Source: Annona cherimola (Eukaryota > Streptophyta > Magnoliopsida > Magnoliales > Annonaceae). Taken from it: a DNA stretch of 64,000 nt. The position numbers and the translations under genes were made by a program. Each line of letters begins with the position of its first letter. Position 1 is the first letter of the stretch. Of this stretch, positions 44,830 to 57,302 are shown one piece after another. The notes under the pieces were generated by a model. That model worked only from the letters and a program-made list of their open reading frames with translations. It was not told the DNA's origin and did not search any database. The stretch lies in the NCBI GenBank assembly GCA_030490835.1, contig CM059973.1:88991641-89055640 (forward strand), read 5' to 3'.

Positions 44830-47800
44830 CATGCGGACTACCAAAAGAAAGGGGGAATGAAAATAGTTTCAACCCCTTTCCATCGCACGAACAGAGAGGG
44901 AGGGGGAGAAAACAAGAGAAAGAAAAGAAGAAGAAGAAGAAGGAAGAGGAGAAGGTCCAATCGCATGCTTGCTCGACGCCAGAGGAGATGCTGCTGACGC
45001 TAGCTGCCGCCAGCCAGAGGTAAGGAAGATGAGTTTTTTTTTGTTGATTTTCGAAATTATCTCTCGAAGCATTCCAAAATCATGGGGATTTTGTTAAATA
45101 CGAGTAGGTTTATAAGAATGAAGAGAGAAATTATAGAAAATAGGATGAAAATTCGGATTTGTGGCTATGGGGACTTAGGGTTTTGAAATTTCTTCCTAAA
45201 ATGGGTAGGAATCATGAGATTTTTATAGATTCACGTAGATCTTCATTTTGGAGGCCGAATAATGTATGTAGAATGTGAAAATTGAATCCTGTGCATACAT
45301 CTAAAATTTCAAGAGTTGAAAAGTTTTAATATTTTTGCCCCAAATTGCTAAATAATATATTTAAATGATGTTGAGATGTATTATTTGTAAAATTACATGT
45401 ATAATCTTGGGTAGGAAAGGAAATTCAAAATTTCCGTCATACCTTGAATGTGGGAAAGCTCTAAAATCGTGGCCTAGGCATAAGACTTTTATACTATTTA
45501 TATATGGGGTGATTTATAAATAATTTTGAACCCGTTCGGATGTGAATGAGTGGAAAAAATAAGAGCAGGTGGATATATATGTTACAGGTATGTGTTGTTG
45601 CTTGTAAATATTAAGTTTAGTAATTTAATGATATATGAACATGAATTTAGATCAAAATGTGCGAATCTTGAAGCCAAAATCTAGGCATATATGATAAATA
45701 AAATTGGGTAGTTAGAAAATTTGTATGGAGGTATGAGATTTCTTTTAACTAAATGTGTACGGTGTGAATTTTATATAATTTTGGTATCAAATAAATATGG
45801 TAAAAAAAGAAAGAATGAATAATTGACAATTGTATGATATGTATATGAATGGTTGGAGCGTTAAAAATATTAAATTTATTGTATATAAATCATGTGAAAA
45901 TGAAAGGGAGTAAAATCTCTTAATTTTAAAGCTTAAAACCTGTCATCTATCTGGACAAAGTTGGGCAGTATATGGGTAATGAATTTAGGTTTAAAGATGA
46001 TTCTTAAATGATTAATTTTAATTTTAGAAGCATCATATATAATTTATTTGTGATAAATGGGTGGTTAAGCAAAGTTGTAATTATTAAAAATATATTATAG
46101 GAATTTCAAGCCTAAATGAAAGTTAAATTTAGGCTGGAGCATATATGATGAATTTGGTTATTATATATGGTGGGTTATAATTATTATATTAAAAAGTATA
46201 ATACATACGAATAATGATGGAATGATAAATTATAAGCGAGATAAATAGAAGTAAAGGGAAGTTGGGGAAAACCCAACTATTAAATTGAGATTATGAGCTT
46301 GGATATTAATTTTTAGGCATCTAATTATTGTATGTATATAATTATGATTAGTTTAATGATTAGATGATGATGTATTATATGTTAAGCTATGAGTGTTGAA
46401 AATTTAAGTGAAATAACCTAGTTACTGGGTTGTTTGGCCATGAAAATAAATTTATTATATTAACTCATATGCTTTATGTAGAAAGAAAATAAAATCGAAA
46501 TGAACTGAAATAAATAATGCATTTTAAGCAAGTAAGAGAGTTAAATAAGAGTAAAATGGAATGAATTATGAATTGAGGAGCATGTTGGGTAATCTAAAAT
46601 ATCAAATTAAGTTATTTTTCAATGGGTAATTAAGATTTGATGGTTATATTTTGAAGGGAAATAGAAAAAAGGCTGTAAAGGCTATCTTAAATTCAAATGG
46701 CCTTACAATATGAAAATGTCATTTATATATCGAGTGAAAGGTCTATTATTACATATGTCTTAATTTATATATTAAATGCAAAGTTTATGCATATATGAGT
46801 TATCTAAGTGTATTTTTGAAAACAAAAGGCTGAAGAGGCTTTAATATCCTATAATACATAAAATTTCAGATATGATATAGTTTAAAATTTATAAATTGTA
46901 AGTATAAAAGATCTATAGATTAAGATTAACTTAATTTTTATGATGTCACTGTGTTGAATTTCATGTATTGATATTTTAAATGAGGATAAGATGTTTGCCC
47001 AAGTGGGAGATGATTTTTAGATGTGTGTAAGTCATGTTGAAAGGACTAAACCAAGATTTTAAATAAAATGGAAGGAAATAAGATATGTTTTTTTTGGTAA
47101 AATAAAGTTATTAGTTAATATGTCAAATGATCTTAGTTGTTATTAGATAGTTAAATTGAGGGTATGTTTGGTAATGAATAAAATTTTTGGTGAAAAATTT
47201 TGAAGAGTAAAAGTTGTCAAATGATGTGATATGATAGGGGTAATGATGAATAGTAAAGAGAATAAAGTTAAAATATATAAGTTAGTTGTGTAGAAATGAT
47301 TGAAAAATAGGGTAGTTGTATAGGAAAATGTGAAAAAATGATTAAAAAGTATGATAGTTATGGAGAATGAAAAATTTTAGATTGAAAAGTTTTAACTCGA
47401 CATGTTTTATTAATTGCCAAACACACTCTGAATTAAATGATTGAGATTTTAAAGAAAGAAATGTAAGTAATAGGGAACCCAATTAATGTGTCAATGTGGG
47501 TAATCCTATTACGTGTAAATGAGATCTAAGTTGCACTAGATGAATTTACTGTTTGTAAATATAAATTTTATGGAGACAAAACGAAAATAGAATATACTAA
47601 CTTTTAAGTTGTATAAATAGTGGTAAAAGCTATACTAAGCTTATATGTTCATTATGTGTTATGTATAAAGTTAAAACTTGAATTACAATTATTAGTTAAG
47701 TATTAAATGCAAAGCTAATGCAATTTATAAGTTTATTCAAATGTAGGTTAAATGTGGGATGATATAAAGGTTTAAATAGCTTGGAAAGTAAGAAATTTCA

Positions 47801-49212
47801 GATTCAGTTCAAGTTTGGGTGTAAAAGGTATTTCAAGGGTAGTTAACTTGTAAGGCTATGGTTCATCCAATTTGAAAGTGTGGTTAAGTTAAAAAGGAGT
47901 TAGGAACTTTGGATAAGGAGATTTCAAGTTCACGAATACTTGAACTCCATATCCAAAAGTCTCGAAAAGGTATCTAGTTAGATGCATAATTAATCATGGA
48001 ATAAGTATGTGTTATGGGAGAAAAAATGCTTAGATGTATTCTTTGTTGGTTATAATAAGAAGGGGTAAAGGAAAGATGAAGGAAAGTATAAAGAAAAATG
48101 GAGAAATGCTAAAGGGAAGAGGCAAGCAAGCTTTTCAAGATTCTTTTTGTTCAAAAGAATTTTATGTTAAGAAAAATGTATTATTGCCTTTTTATTTCAA
48201 GTGAGTTTGTTTTATTTAAATGTTTCTTTAAATTAACATGCATTGAAAAGGTATTTAGGAATGATAATTACCCTGTGCATAGGTCTTACAAAAAGAATGT
48301 GTACTTGAAATATTTTTACAACTTGATTTTCATGTACAAATTCTGTTATCATGTTGAGTTGGCAAAACTCAATTCATGTCATAAATGTATAAAATGCACG
48401 TGTGAATGGAACTCATGCATGAGGCTTTGGCAAGGTTGTAATTGGACAGGTAGTTTGTCCTTAACGTTGTCTGGTCGGTGCATCAGACGTATGGGCGGGT
48501 GATCACTTGATAAGTGTCATCTGCCAAATGAGGAATAAGTCATGGAATGATGCATGTGTGTGCATTCATCTCGTTATCACACATGCATAATGAGATTTTT
48601 TATGATTTTAGTTAATGTCACGGATTTTGGAAATTATTTATTTCTAAATGCTTGCTTACTGAGTATTTTATACTCATTGTTTTCAACTAATCAATGTGTG
48701 CAGATGATGCAGATTTGATAGAAGAGCCTTCACTGCTAGTTGAGCAGTGAAAGTATGATTTTTAATATTTTTAATGAATTTGGATTCATGGGATTGTAAT
48801 TATTATAATTGTGAGTATGCATTATATTTAAATTTTATGTTGTTGTTAAATGTAGTAGTTAGTTTCTCATATAAAATATGTATGTACAAGGAATGTATTA
48901 GTTTGAATTGAAGTAAATATGAGGGAATTAGTAGAAAATGTTGGAATCGTATTGACTATCGGGTTTTGTATTGCCCAAACATCCTAAGTGTAGACGGTAT
49001 GCTGCCGGATTTTAGTTAACGAAATAGAACCTATGTAGATTTTAAAGAGAAGAAAAAAAAAATTCAGGCTGATTTTGTCGACAAATTAGGAACAGTTTCC
49101 ACTCGTATAAGCAATGAAACTTTGGTTTCAATCATGAATTTCACCACCTAAAAAGATCCGTGGAGTAAGGTACCACAATGCGGTGGCGCGCCCGCAAGTC
49201 TGGGGCGCTACA
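44830..49212 (+). mobile_element. Long LTR-like block, probably a Ty3/gypsy solo LTR
   Basis: The left part looks like a transcribed leader: a GA-rich run (44890-44950) then CTAGCTGCCGCCAGCCAGAG before a GTAAGG donor-like site. About 3.6 kb of T/A- and purine-biased sequence without long frames follows. Near the right are CTTACTGAGTATTTTATACT (about 48656) and, just after, a TGTGCAG acceptor-like site. The block ends GGGGCGCTACA at 49202-49212, a common plant gypsy LTR terminus. I cannot fix the left boundary or a target duplication, and no gag-pol is present. A long solo LTR or decayed LARD-like element fits best. Confidence 0.45.
47157..47431 (+). mobile_element. Family-D (Tourist-like) MITE inside the LTR-like block
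   Basis: Body 47160-47428 with ends GGGTATGTTTGG and CCAAACACACTC, and a TGA trinucleotide on each side. Internal sequence is collinear with 51043-51333 in the same orientation. It must have inserted after the surrounding block. Confidence 0.75.
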
Positions 49213-50155
49213 GAAGAACTTGATGCGTCAATCATAGCCATATCCAAAACAAATCTTTAGCGTTGCATTTTCATGGTTTTCCTATACATGAATTAATTGC
49301 AGTAGTAGTTGGTCATAAAGATAAAACCAAGGGCAGGGCTGCTGATGTTTGAGGCTGTTTGGAGATTTAGAGTACTTTGGCTGGTTGCTTAGGACCATTA
49401 TCGCGTGGCGCTTCCGTAATAAATAATGTGCTAATGATCAGGGGACCACATATATCAAGAAAGAAAATCTTTGAAAGGCTAAAAGAAAAGGCATATTCTG
49501 ATGGATCAACGGCGAGAATTCTTGCTGTGGGGACCTTAATCATCAAATTAATAATTCAAGAATAGATTCTTTTTCTCATCATCTTTTAAACCATTGGCAG
49601 TTGCACATGAACTGGGAAATTAAAAGGGGGTATTTAAAAGAAAAAAGAAGCTTATCCACCCAAGCCCATGCCTCCTTTCCATGCTTTTTCCGCATGGGCT
49701 CTTTTTATTGGTTTATGCCGTGTCTCCTGGACGGCCCCTTGTTCAAAAGCTAAGTTGCATTCCTCATCTCAAATAATAATTAAGTTCGAAATTTGCAAAT
49801 ATACTCATCTTGTTTAATCCATCGATCGTCATCAGATGCCGTAATGGGGGGCACTGAATTGCCGTCTTTTACTCTGGAAAAGGTGAAATTATGTTAATTA
49901 AATCAGTGGCGGATCTAGGAATTTGTTTGTGTGGGGGCTACTTCTGAGTGCGTGAAAGGTTTGATTGTTGTATTTCAATTTTTGAGAAGAGGGGGGTGGG
50001 TTTGCAAATAAATACCTTTTAATCAACGCAAACCCCTTTTTCTATGAATTATAATTTGCATCCACGTTGTTGAATTCTGCGTGTATTCTGTGTTCTGATC
50101 ATTATGTCGAATTCGCATTTAACTACACAGAGTTCTCCATAAAAAAAAACTACAT
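49213..50155. other. Spacer without recognisable gene
   Basis: A 62-aa frame at 49377-49565 shows no domain. GGATCTAGGAATTTGTTTGTG near 49915 resembles common degenerate repeat text but was not classified. Confidence 0.35.
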
Positions 50156-50620
50156 ATAGGGTGTGTTTGGCAATAAATAAAAAATGTCAAGTTAAAACTT
50201 TCAATTTAAAATTTTTATTTTCCATAAATGTCATATTTTTAATCATTCATTCACATCTTCTTATACAACTATTATATTTTTCAATCATTTTTATACTCGT
50301 CTTTACAACTAATCTATCTATTCTAATTTTTATCTCTTTACTTTTTATCATTATCCTTATTATACTACATTATCTTTTTTTATTTAAAATTTATACAATA
50401 TTAATAACTGATATTACAGTCAAGAACATTCATAACCCTCACAACACGAAAGGAATATTTCTATAAATCTCTACATGAGGGGAAATTTGTATAAAACCTC
50501 CACACTGGGAGGAATATTAAAAACACCCCACCAAACTAGAGGGGACTAGACACATCATCTTCTTTTAATTCAAAAGCTTTTACATATAAAACTTTTCACC
50601 ACTTTCCAAACACACCCATA
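50156..50620 (-). mobile_element. Family-D (Tourist-like) MITE with internal insertion
   Basis: Body 50159-50617 with ends GGGTGTGTTTGG and CCAAACACACCC, flanked by ATA on both sides. It is inverted relative to 51043-51333 and about 168 bp longer. The extra sequence (about 50400-50560, with AACCCTCACAACACGAAAGG and CTCCACACTGGGAGG) is not part of other copies. Confidence 0.85.
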
Positions 50621-51039
50621 GAGTTAGTTTAAATGAATGGAGACTAGGTATGTTAAAACTAATATGCATTTTTACCCTATTATTAGACTGATGTGATATT
50701 TTAATTGCTATAATTAAGTTATATTTTTTTTATCATTATTTCGGTTCTCAATCATTTCATTAAGAAAATTTTTTATTGATATCTTCTTTTGCATTATAGA
50801 CTCTTTGTATTACACTATATCTAAATATAGTGACTTTTTTTAAATCGCTTGACTTATAATTCAAATCATTCCAAGTACATATTTTTAAATTCTTACTCAA
50901 CTGATGTAGATCTGATAATGCATTTAACAATAACATAGAAGACATTGCTCTTAGAAATGATAGACGAAGCTCCCATAATCGAGATCAAACTTAAGATACC
51001 TAGCAGAAAGGCAGAGAATATTACTAGCTGAGTAAACAC

Positions 51040-51336
51040 ATAGGGTGTGTTTGGTTGGGGGTAAAACTTTTGATGAAAAGTTTTTGAGATAGAAGTTGTC
51101 ACATTGATAGAAAATGATGTGATATAATAGGAGTAACGATGAGAAATAAAGAGAATAAAGTTAAAATAGATAGGTTAGTTGTATAGATAGTTGTGTAGAA
51201 ATGATTGAAAAGTAGGATAGTTTGTATAGGAAAATGTGAAAAAATAATTAAAAAATAAAGTAGTTATGGAGAGTGAAAAGTTTTAAATTGAAAAGTTTTG
51301 GTTGACATGTTTATATCCCAAACAAACACACCCATA
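51040..51336 (+). mobile_element. Family-D (Tourist-like) MITE, complete
   Basis: Body 51043-51333 with inverted ends GGGTGTGTTTGG and CAAACACACCC, and a 3-bp ATA duplication. The 3-bp duplication and GGG-TGTTTGG terminus are typical of PIF/Harbinger-derived Tourist elements. No coding capacity. Confidence 0.85.
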
Positions 51337-53355
51337 GACTTTTAACTATTGGTAAATTCTGCACTCTTTTGCATTACTATCCACCCATTACAACAAAATT
51401 TCTTCTATGCAATTATTTTGCTGCAGTCAATGTTAAACTGAGCCTTATTTGGTACCAAATGCAGGTAACTTGTATATTACTTGCGGCCAGAGTTTTATTA
51501 TTAGCATCAGAACTTAAACAGCTATATTAAACATTATTTTTGTTGCATTTTATGAAAATCATCTGCTTTTTAGTCAATTGCAGTTGAAATAAAGTCAGGT
51601 TTATGTTCTATGCGGCATAAAAATTAGCTGCATTCAACGATATTCGTAGTAATTAACCTTTAAGTCTTATTACTTACGTTACCCTTGTAACATTGCTGAC
51701 AAACACTATTTTCTTTCCTTTTGATAACATTAAAATTGTTGCATCACGTTATTATTATTATTATTATTTTGATAAGATGCATCAAGTGATTTTTTATTTC
51801 AATTTATGTATACCAAATTACGATGTGAGTTTGCATATGGGAAAGTAGCCATGGCTGCATTCATGTCCATGCAACGGTCGTCTTGTTTGTATGATTTTTT
51901 TAATATTCTTGATAACAGAACGCACGTGATTTCACCAGAAATGGAACAGTAGCTACATAGGACCACCTTCTGCAGGGTATGGCCATGTTTCAAATCTATC
52001 CATTAATTGCAGTGGCATGTAGCTAGCTAGGGCGTGCGAATTTCGAGCTTGCATAGAGATGGTTGCAAACGGAGAAGCATCGAAATAACGTCTCGTTAAT
52101 GTGGAAAGGATAATAAAGATAATTGCTGCTCTGTCAGACGAATAACCATAAGGATTCAGCTGCCAATTGCTTTAAAAATTGCATGCTACGCATGCAAGTA
52201 AAAAACCCATTAAAATTCCATACTTTTATTTCAAATCCAGAGGCCCACATACCAACCATTGCATTTTCGTCTGAGGCAGTTATCGTCTGCAGAGGTATTA
52301 GCAACGACCTCTATGACTAAACGCAACAAAAAATATTAGTCGTTAAAAAATAGTCGTTGTTGTACTGCAAGCCCACAGCTTGGCAAGCTTAATTAATTTG
52401 GAGGCTGTTGCATGATCCCATGTGTCGGCAGCCAATGGGATAAGCATCAGCCGAATTTTGTGCATGTCTTTTGCATTTATTATTATTTTTACTTTTTTGC
52501 GATTTAGGAGTCTGATGGGGTCATGATACGACCAACCATCTATCATGTATGGGCCATGATGTTAATTTAGCCCCATGAACGAAGGCGTTCTCCCTTCATT
52601 GGCATTCATGCTCTTTTCATGATTAGAGAGAGATGTGCTAGCCGTCCGCCAATCTCTGCTCTTCCTTTTCTAGTTTATTTATCTTGCTGGTTGAAAGGAC
52701 TCACGATGATTAATCACTATTTTTTTTTTTTTTTTTTTGATGAAGATGATTATCCACTATTGAGCACGTGCCAATCTCGAATTTAAACAGCCAATCTTCT
52801 CAGGCCTCTGAGAGACTGTAACCTGATTTGAGTGTTTATCTGTCAACCGAGCTGGATTGTCTTCTCATGTGTATGGAATTTTGCATTTTCAATAGAAATT
52901 ATAATCTGAGATCAAATTCTGGCCGGCTTCTTATTTATTCGGCGGTCGGAATAAAACGCTAAATAGAGACATTTATATTACTTTAATTTTCTTTATTGCA
53001 ACTTGCTCAATGGGCCGGTTGAGTATGAAGCTGAACTCCATATTCGAAAGCTTCTGGTTGACTATGAGGATTAAAACCCATGTAGAGTCATGACTCCTTG
53101 GTGACATACGTGCTGTAGACATATCAATATGGTTTTCTTTCCTTCCTAATTTCATGGCAGCCCCAAATTCGAAGAAAAAGGTTTTATTGGTAATGATATT
53201 TGGCTTGTAAAAGGGTATTTTAGGTTTGATTCTCATCAACTTATTTTCTTTGAACTCTTAGGCGGCTACCTGTCTAATATATATATGGACCGCCTATGCA
53301 TCAAGTTGCAAAAGCGCTTATAATTCAATATATAAAATGAAATTATTAATATATA
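51337..53355. other. Spacer without recognisable gene
   Basis: No supported gene or complete element. An ATTATTATTATTATTATT run lies near 51749-51768 and a T(20) run near 52720-52738. Confidence 0.45.
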
Positions 53356-53357
53356 TG

Positions 53358-53732
53358 AGAAATATTCAAGTGCAGCTTCACTGTACCACAATTACGGTGC
53401 AGTTATCTCAAAAATGGGCTCCATATAATTATAAAATTATAATCTATTCTACCCATTATATTTAGAATTACATATTCTATTATCGTTTCAATTTTTATCC
53501 CAATTGGATATGTGTATGGACTTCATTTGAAAATGATACAAATTTAATGTAATAAAATAGTTTAATGTAAATAATAACTTTAAAGTTATTTTTTCAATAT
53601 GTAACTCATTTGTTATAAAATTTATATATTGATAAATGACTTTATAAAGTATCAACACATTTAAGTACATGCGAAGTCCATTTTGGGCCAAATGCACCGT
53701 TAGTTATGGTGCAGTTTCACTGCATAAGAAAG

Positions 53733-53780
<48 letters not shown>
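53358..53780. mobile_element. Family-A MITE followed by (CT)n(TA)n microsatellite
   Basis: Ends GAGAAATATTCAAGTGCAGC and the inverse of GCAGTTTCACTGCATAAG...GGTTCTC pair imperfectly. Interior order: AAAAATGGGCTCCATATAAT, CTACCCATTATATTTAGAAT, TTTTTATCCCAATTGGATAT, GTAATAAAATAGTTTAATG, GAAGTCCATTTTGGGCC. A (CT)n then (TA)n tract follows at 53736-53780. This copy best shows the standard family-A layout. Confidence 0.75.
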
Positions 53781-54599
53781 AATTGAAGATCAACAATCAA
53801 CTAGAATAAAGAAAAAAATTAGAACAACTCGAACATGATAAAATTTTTACCATAAAGTGAGATGTCTTTGAATTTCTACATTCTAATCTAATTATCAAAA
53901 CTTATTGATTTATCATAACATTATTGGAAGTGTTCATAAATCTTGGATTATTGTTTGTATGAGGGTTATAAAATTGTAACTGTGATTAATTAGTATTTAC
54001 TAAAAGAACACACAATGATTTATTTACATCATAATAGCAACATAAGCTTAATTTGACTGTTACAATTATGGCTCCTGATTATCTGTATTTTCATTTTCCC
54101 ATATTCCTATGCTAAATAAATCAAATTCTAGCTATTGGCATAAATATTTGACTTTAAGAAATAGATTCATTTCAATAAACCATCTCTTATAGTTATCAAA
54201 AGTTCAATTGTGAAAAATATCAGAGATTCTATTTTAGATAATGAAAGTGCAAATAAAGTTCTAGACTTTATTAATAAAAGTTCAGTGAGTTAGATAAGGT
54301 AATAATTGTAATGTTCACCAAGAGAGTGTAAAAGCACATTATAGGAATATTTGACATAATCGAAAACTTAAAATATTAGAGATTACAATTTTTAGTTTGT
54401 TAATATATTCATGCTTAATTCTCTTTCATCACCATTCTCATAATTTAAGGTCTTATAGCACACACAGAGGGATGTTGACATTGAATAAACTATATCCGTG
54501 TACAAGAAAAAGAAGATTGAAATAAGAAAGTATATTGGTCATCAATTTCACATCACATCTAAGCAATACAAAGCATAGAAAAAATTCTATCAAAAAAAA

Positions 54600-55625
54600 A
54601 AAGATCAAGAGGATGAATAGAAAAACAAGATAAGATGTATTATTTAGATTGTAAGAAGGGACATCTTAAAACATTATCTTCATGCAAAAATTAGTTTGAA
54701 AAGAGAGGTAATTTTAACTTACATATTTACTTTGAGATCGATTTTATTAATGTAACAGTAAAAACCATGAAATTGATTCTAATGTTGTTATTCATATTAC
54801 AAACTCATCACAAACATTTCTTTCAAGCTACAAACCAAATCACAATAGGTCACCAATCCTAATGAAAAATTTAACTGAAGCTACACTTAAAGCATTTGAG
54901 AACTGCATATTTCATCTTGATATTGGACAATATCTAGATCTTCATAATATTTTTTATGTTTCATCAATAATTAGAATTAAATTTTTTTACTAAAGTTTGA
55001 TGGATTGTGTTATTTAATTAGTTTTATGAACTCAATTTTAGTTTTATTTAAAATTTTATTTTAGTAGTGTTGAAGTCTTATGTAATAGTCTTTATTAAAT
55101 AAATGTAGATTGCTTAGTTCTAATAATTTGTCCACATTCAATGTGTTTATTGGTGTTAAATATTATATGCTTGATAAAAATTTCTCAATATTATGACATA
55201 ATAAAAATGGTACCTATATTGTTTGTATAAAAAATAAGAAAAAAGTATATCACATGAAATAAAAGAATCCTAGAACTGATCCATAATGATGTCTATAATT
55301 ATTTTTCACATGACACTTAAAGTAAAAAGTATTTACTTGAATTTATTGATGATTTCTCACATTATAATTTTATTTTTCAATTGTATGCAAAATTTTGAGC
55401 CCTTAAATGCCTTTAAGTGTTTTTAACGATTTATTGAACCATATATTGAATAGAAATTTTGAGCTGGGAGATTTTATAGGGATAAAAAATTCTATAAGTA
55501 AAGCCAAGGTCACATCTTTGACTTTTTACTAAATTCCTAAAAGAGAATGATATGGGACCTCCATACATAATATTGTGAACTCCCCATAAAATGGTAAAAA
55601 TGTATACAGTTTTATTTATTATTTT
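54600..55625 (+). pseudogene. Decayed Ty1/copia gag-integrase remnant
   Basis: The conceptual reading shifts frame repeatedly, but copia landmarks follow in the proper order: a zinc-knuckle-like YYLDCKKGHLKT (about 54637), a protease-to-integrase linker FHLDIGQYLDLHNIFYV (about 54911), integrase KKYLLEFIDDFSHY with the first catalytic-type Asp (about 55326), and KFLKENDMGPPYI (about 55532). Stops and frameshifts interrupt every part. No reverse transcriptase, RNase H or LTR pair was found, so it is a dead fragment. Reading direction is plus. Confidence 0.7.
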
Positions 55626-56875
55626 ATATTAAGCTGAGTAGGAGAATGTCAGAATTAATTCAATAAGTTAATCTAAATAAAAATGTATTTAAATTTAAGT
55701 TAAGAAGTTGAGTAGTATAAAATCATATTTTCAATTCTCATGCTATGATGGGCATACCCAAAATAAAGAGGATAAGTCCTAGTCTCTCTCTTGTGAAAAA
55801 ACTATTGAAGATTCCGATCCACCATTGCATGTATACAAGAAGAAGTCTGTTATATATTACAAGGAAATGTGTAGAGAGGAAAGGTTTTGCACTTATATGG
55901 TCTCATGTAGATTGTTCCCACTTATGATAGTGTTGGTGGCAACGGCTAGTGAATTCATTGGCAATAGATTCAGATATACTTCTGCCAATATGAAATCGTA
56001 CATTGTCGCTTAAAAAGCAAGCAGGATCATCGAAAATAAATGTTGAAAGATGAAAGTAAGTTATATGCAGTAGAAATGAAAATGGAGGGGTTGGGGTTGC
56101 GTTGGTTGAGCTGGAGTTGGATGGTGAGTCAGGGAGCACTGGTAGAAAGGGTGGGAAACCACCCCGCCTCTGCATTGAAAGTGAGATGGCCCACTTTCCC
56201 TCTCCCGGCATCACTGCACCATGTTGCATCACATGCTTGTCAATTTCAAACAGTAGTCAAAACTGCAAAAACAGCCTATTACGATGTATGGGTAGAAACT
56301 GCAAAATGCCTCCCGTTTCCAGTCCCATTCCCCAATTCCCCTTCCCATCGCTACTTGGGGCCCATCCCGTCCGTCGCCATTCGCCGGCCACTCGGTGATA
56401 GGAGGGATCGAAGGCAGCTGTCCCCCAGCAAATCGGCTACTGCCATGTGTACGCAGAAAATTTGGTTCCTGGCTGCCTGCCTCCGGGGGAGGAATCCCTG
56501 ACTGTTGGATGGTGGAGATTGCAGAATCTTGTTGGATAGCTTCTGGTGGAGGGCAGCTAAGCTGGGGCGTTTTCAGTGGGCCACACCATCATGTGCCCAA
56601 TCATGAAACGTTACTATAGCCGTGTTGTCAGCGGTACGTGGTGGGACCCGCTCTTCATGCGGTACACGTCTTCGGTGCATTGTACTGTTCCGGATGGATG
56701 GATGCTTGGGCGTGCCGGGGGGTGGTGGTGGCGGTGGGCAGTTCCTCCGTCTCCCTACGACGCGCCGTACGACACCTTTTTGTCCATCCGCCTAAGACTA
56801 AGCTCCCGATTCCATCAAATGGACGGCTACGATGGAAAGATGCTAAATTCGCATCTCAAAACTGCCTCGTTCGGG
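55626..56875. other. Spacer with GC-richer stretch, no supported gene
   Basis: From about 56080 the composition becomes GC-balanced with several overlapping frames on both strands (up to about 150 aa). None has a recognisable domain, and the plus and minus frames overlap each other. It borders the minisatellite at 56879. Confidence 0.4.
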
Positions 56876-57302
56876 TGGGATTTGCATTGGAAGATTATGA
56901 AATTTTAATCCTTTCGACTGGAGAAGCGCAAATCGTGTGGGATTTGCATTTGCAGATCATGAAATTTTAACACTTTTGTCTGGAGAAGCGCAAATCGTGT
57001 GGGATTTGCATTTGCAGATCATGAAATTTTAACACTTTTGGCTGGAGAAGCGCAAATCGTGTGGGATTTGCATCTGTAGATCATGAAATTTTAACACTTT
57101 TGGCTGGAGTAGCGCAAATCGGGTGGGATTTGCATTGGCAGACCATGAAATTTCAACCCTTTTGGCTGGAGAAGCGCAAATCGGTTGGGATTCTCATTGG
57201 CAGATCATGAAAGTTCAACCCTTTTGGCTGGAGAAGTACAAATCGTGTGGGATTCTCATTGGCAGATCATGAAATTTCAACCCTTTTGGCTGGAGAAGCG
57301 CA
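56870..57302 (+). repeat. 62-bp minisatellite, about 7 copies
   Basis: The word GGGATTTGCAT (later GGGATTCTCAT) recurs at an exact 62-bp period: 56879, 56941, 57003, 57065, 57127, 57189 and 57251 (position of its GATT). Each unit continues with GCAGATCATGAAATTTTAAC, CTTTTGGCTGGAGAAGCGCA and AATCGTG. Variants fall into two blocks: units 2-4 with TTTTAACACTT, units 5-7 with TTTCAACCCTT. Since 62 is not a multiple of 3, the array is not coding. Confidence 0.95.

Noticed and set aside
43979..49212. A solo LTR bounded by GAAGA duplications and TGTAGC/GCTACA ends
   Set aside because: The left GAAGATGTAGC falls inside a SINE-related block shared with copy 3, so the 5-bp match is probably chance.
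56040..56908. Protein-coding gene in the GC-richer stretch (frames of 98-153 aa)
   Set aside because: Frames overlap on both strands, have no domain or splice-supported continuation, and run into the non-coding 62-bp minisatellite.
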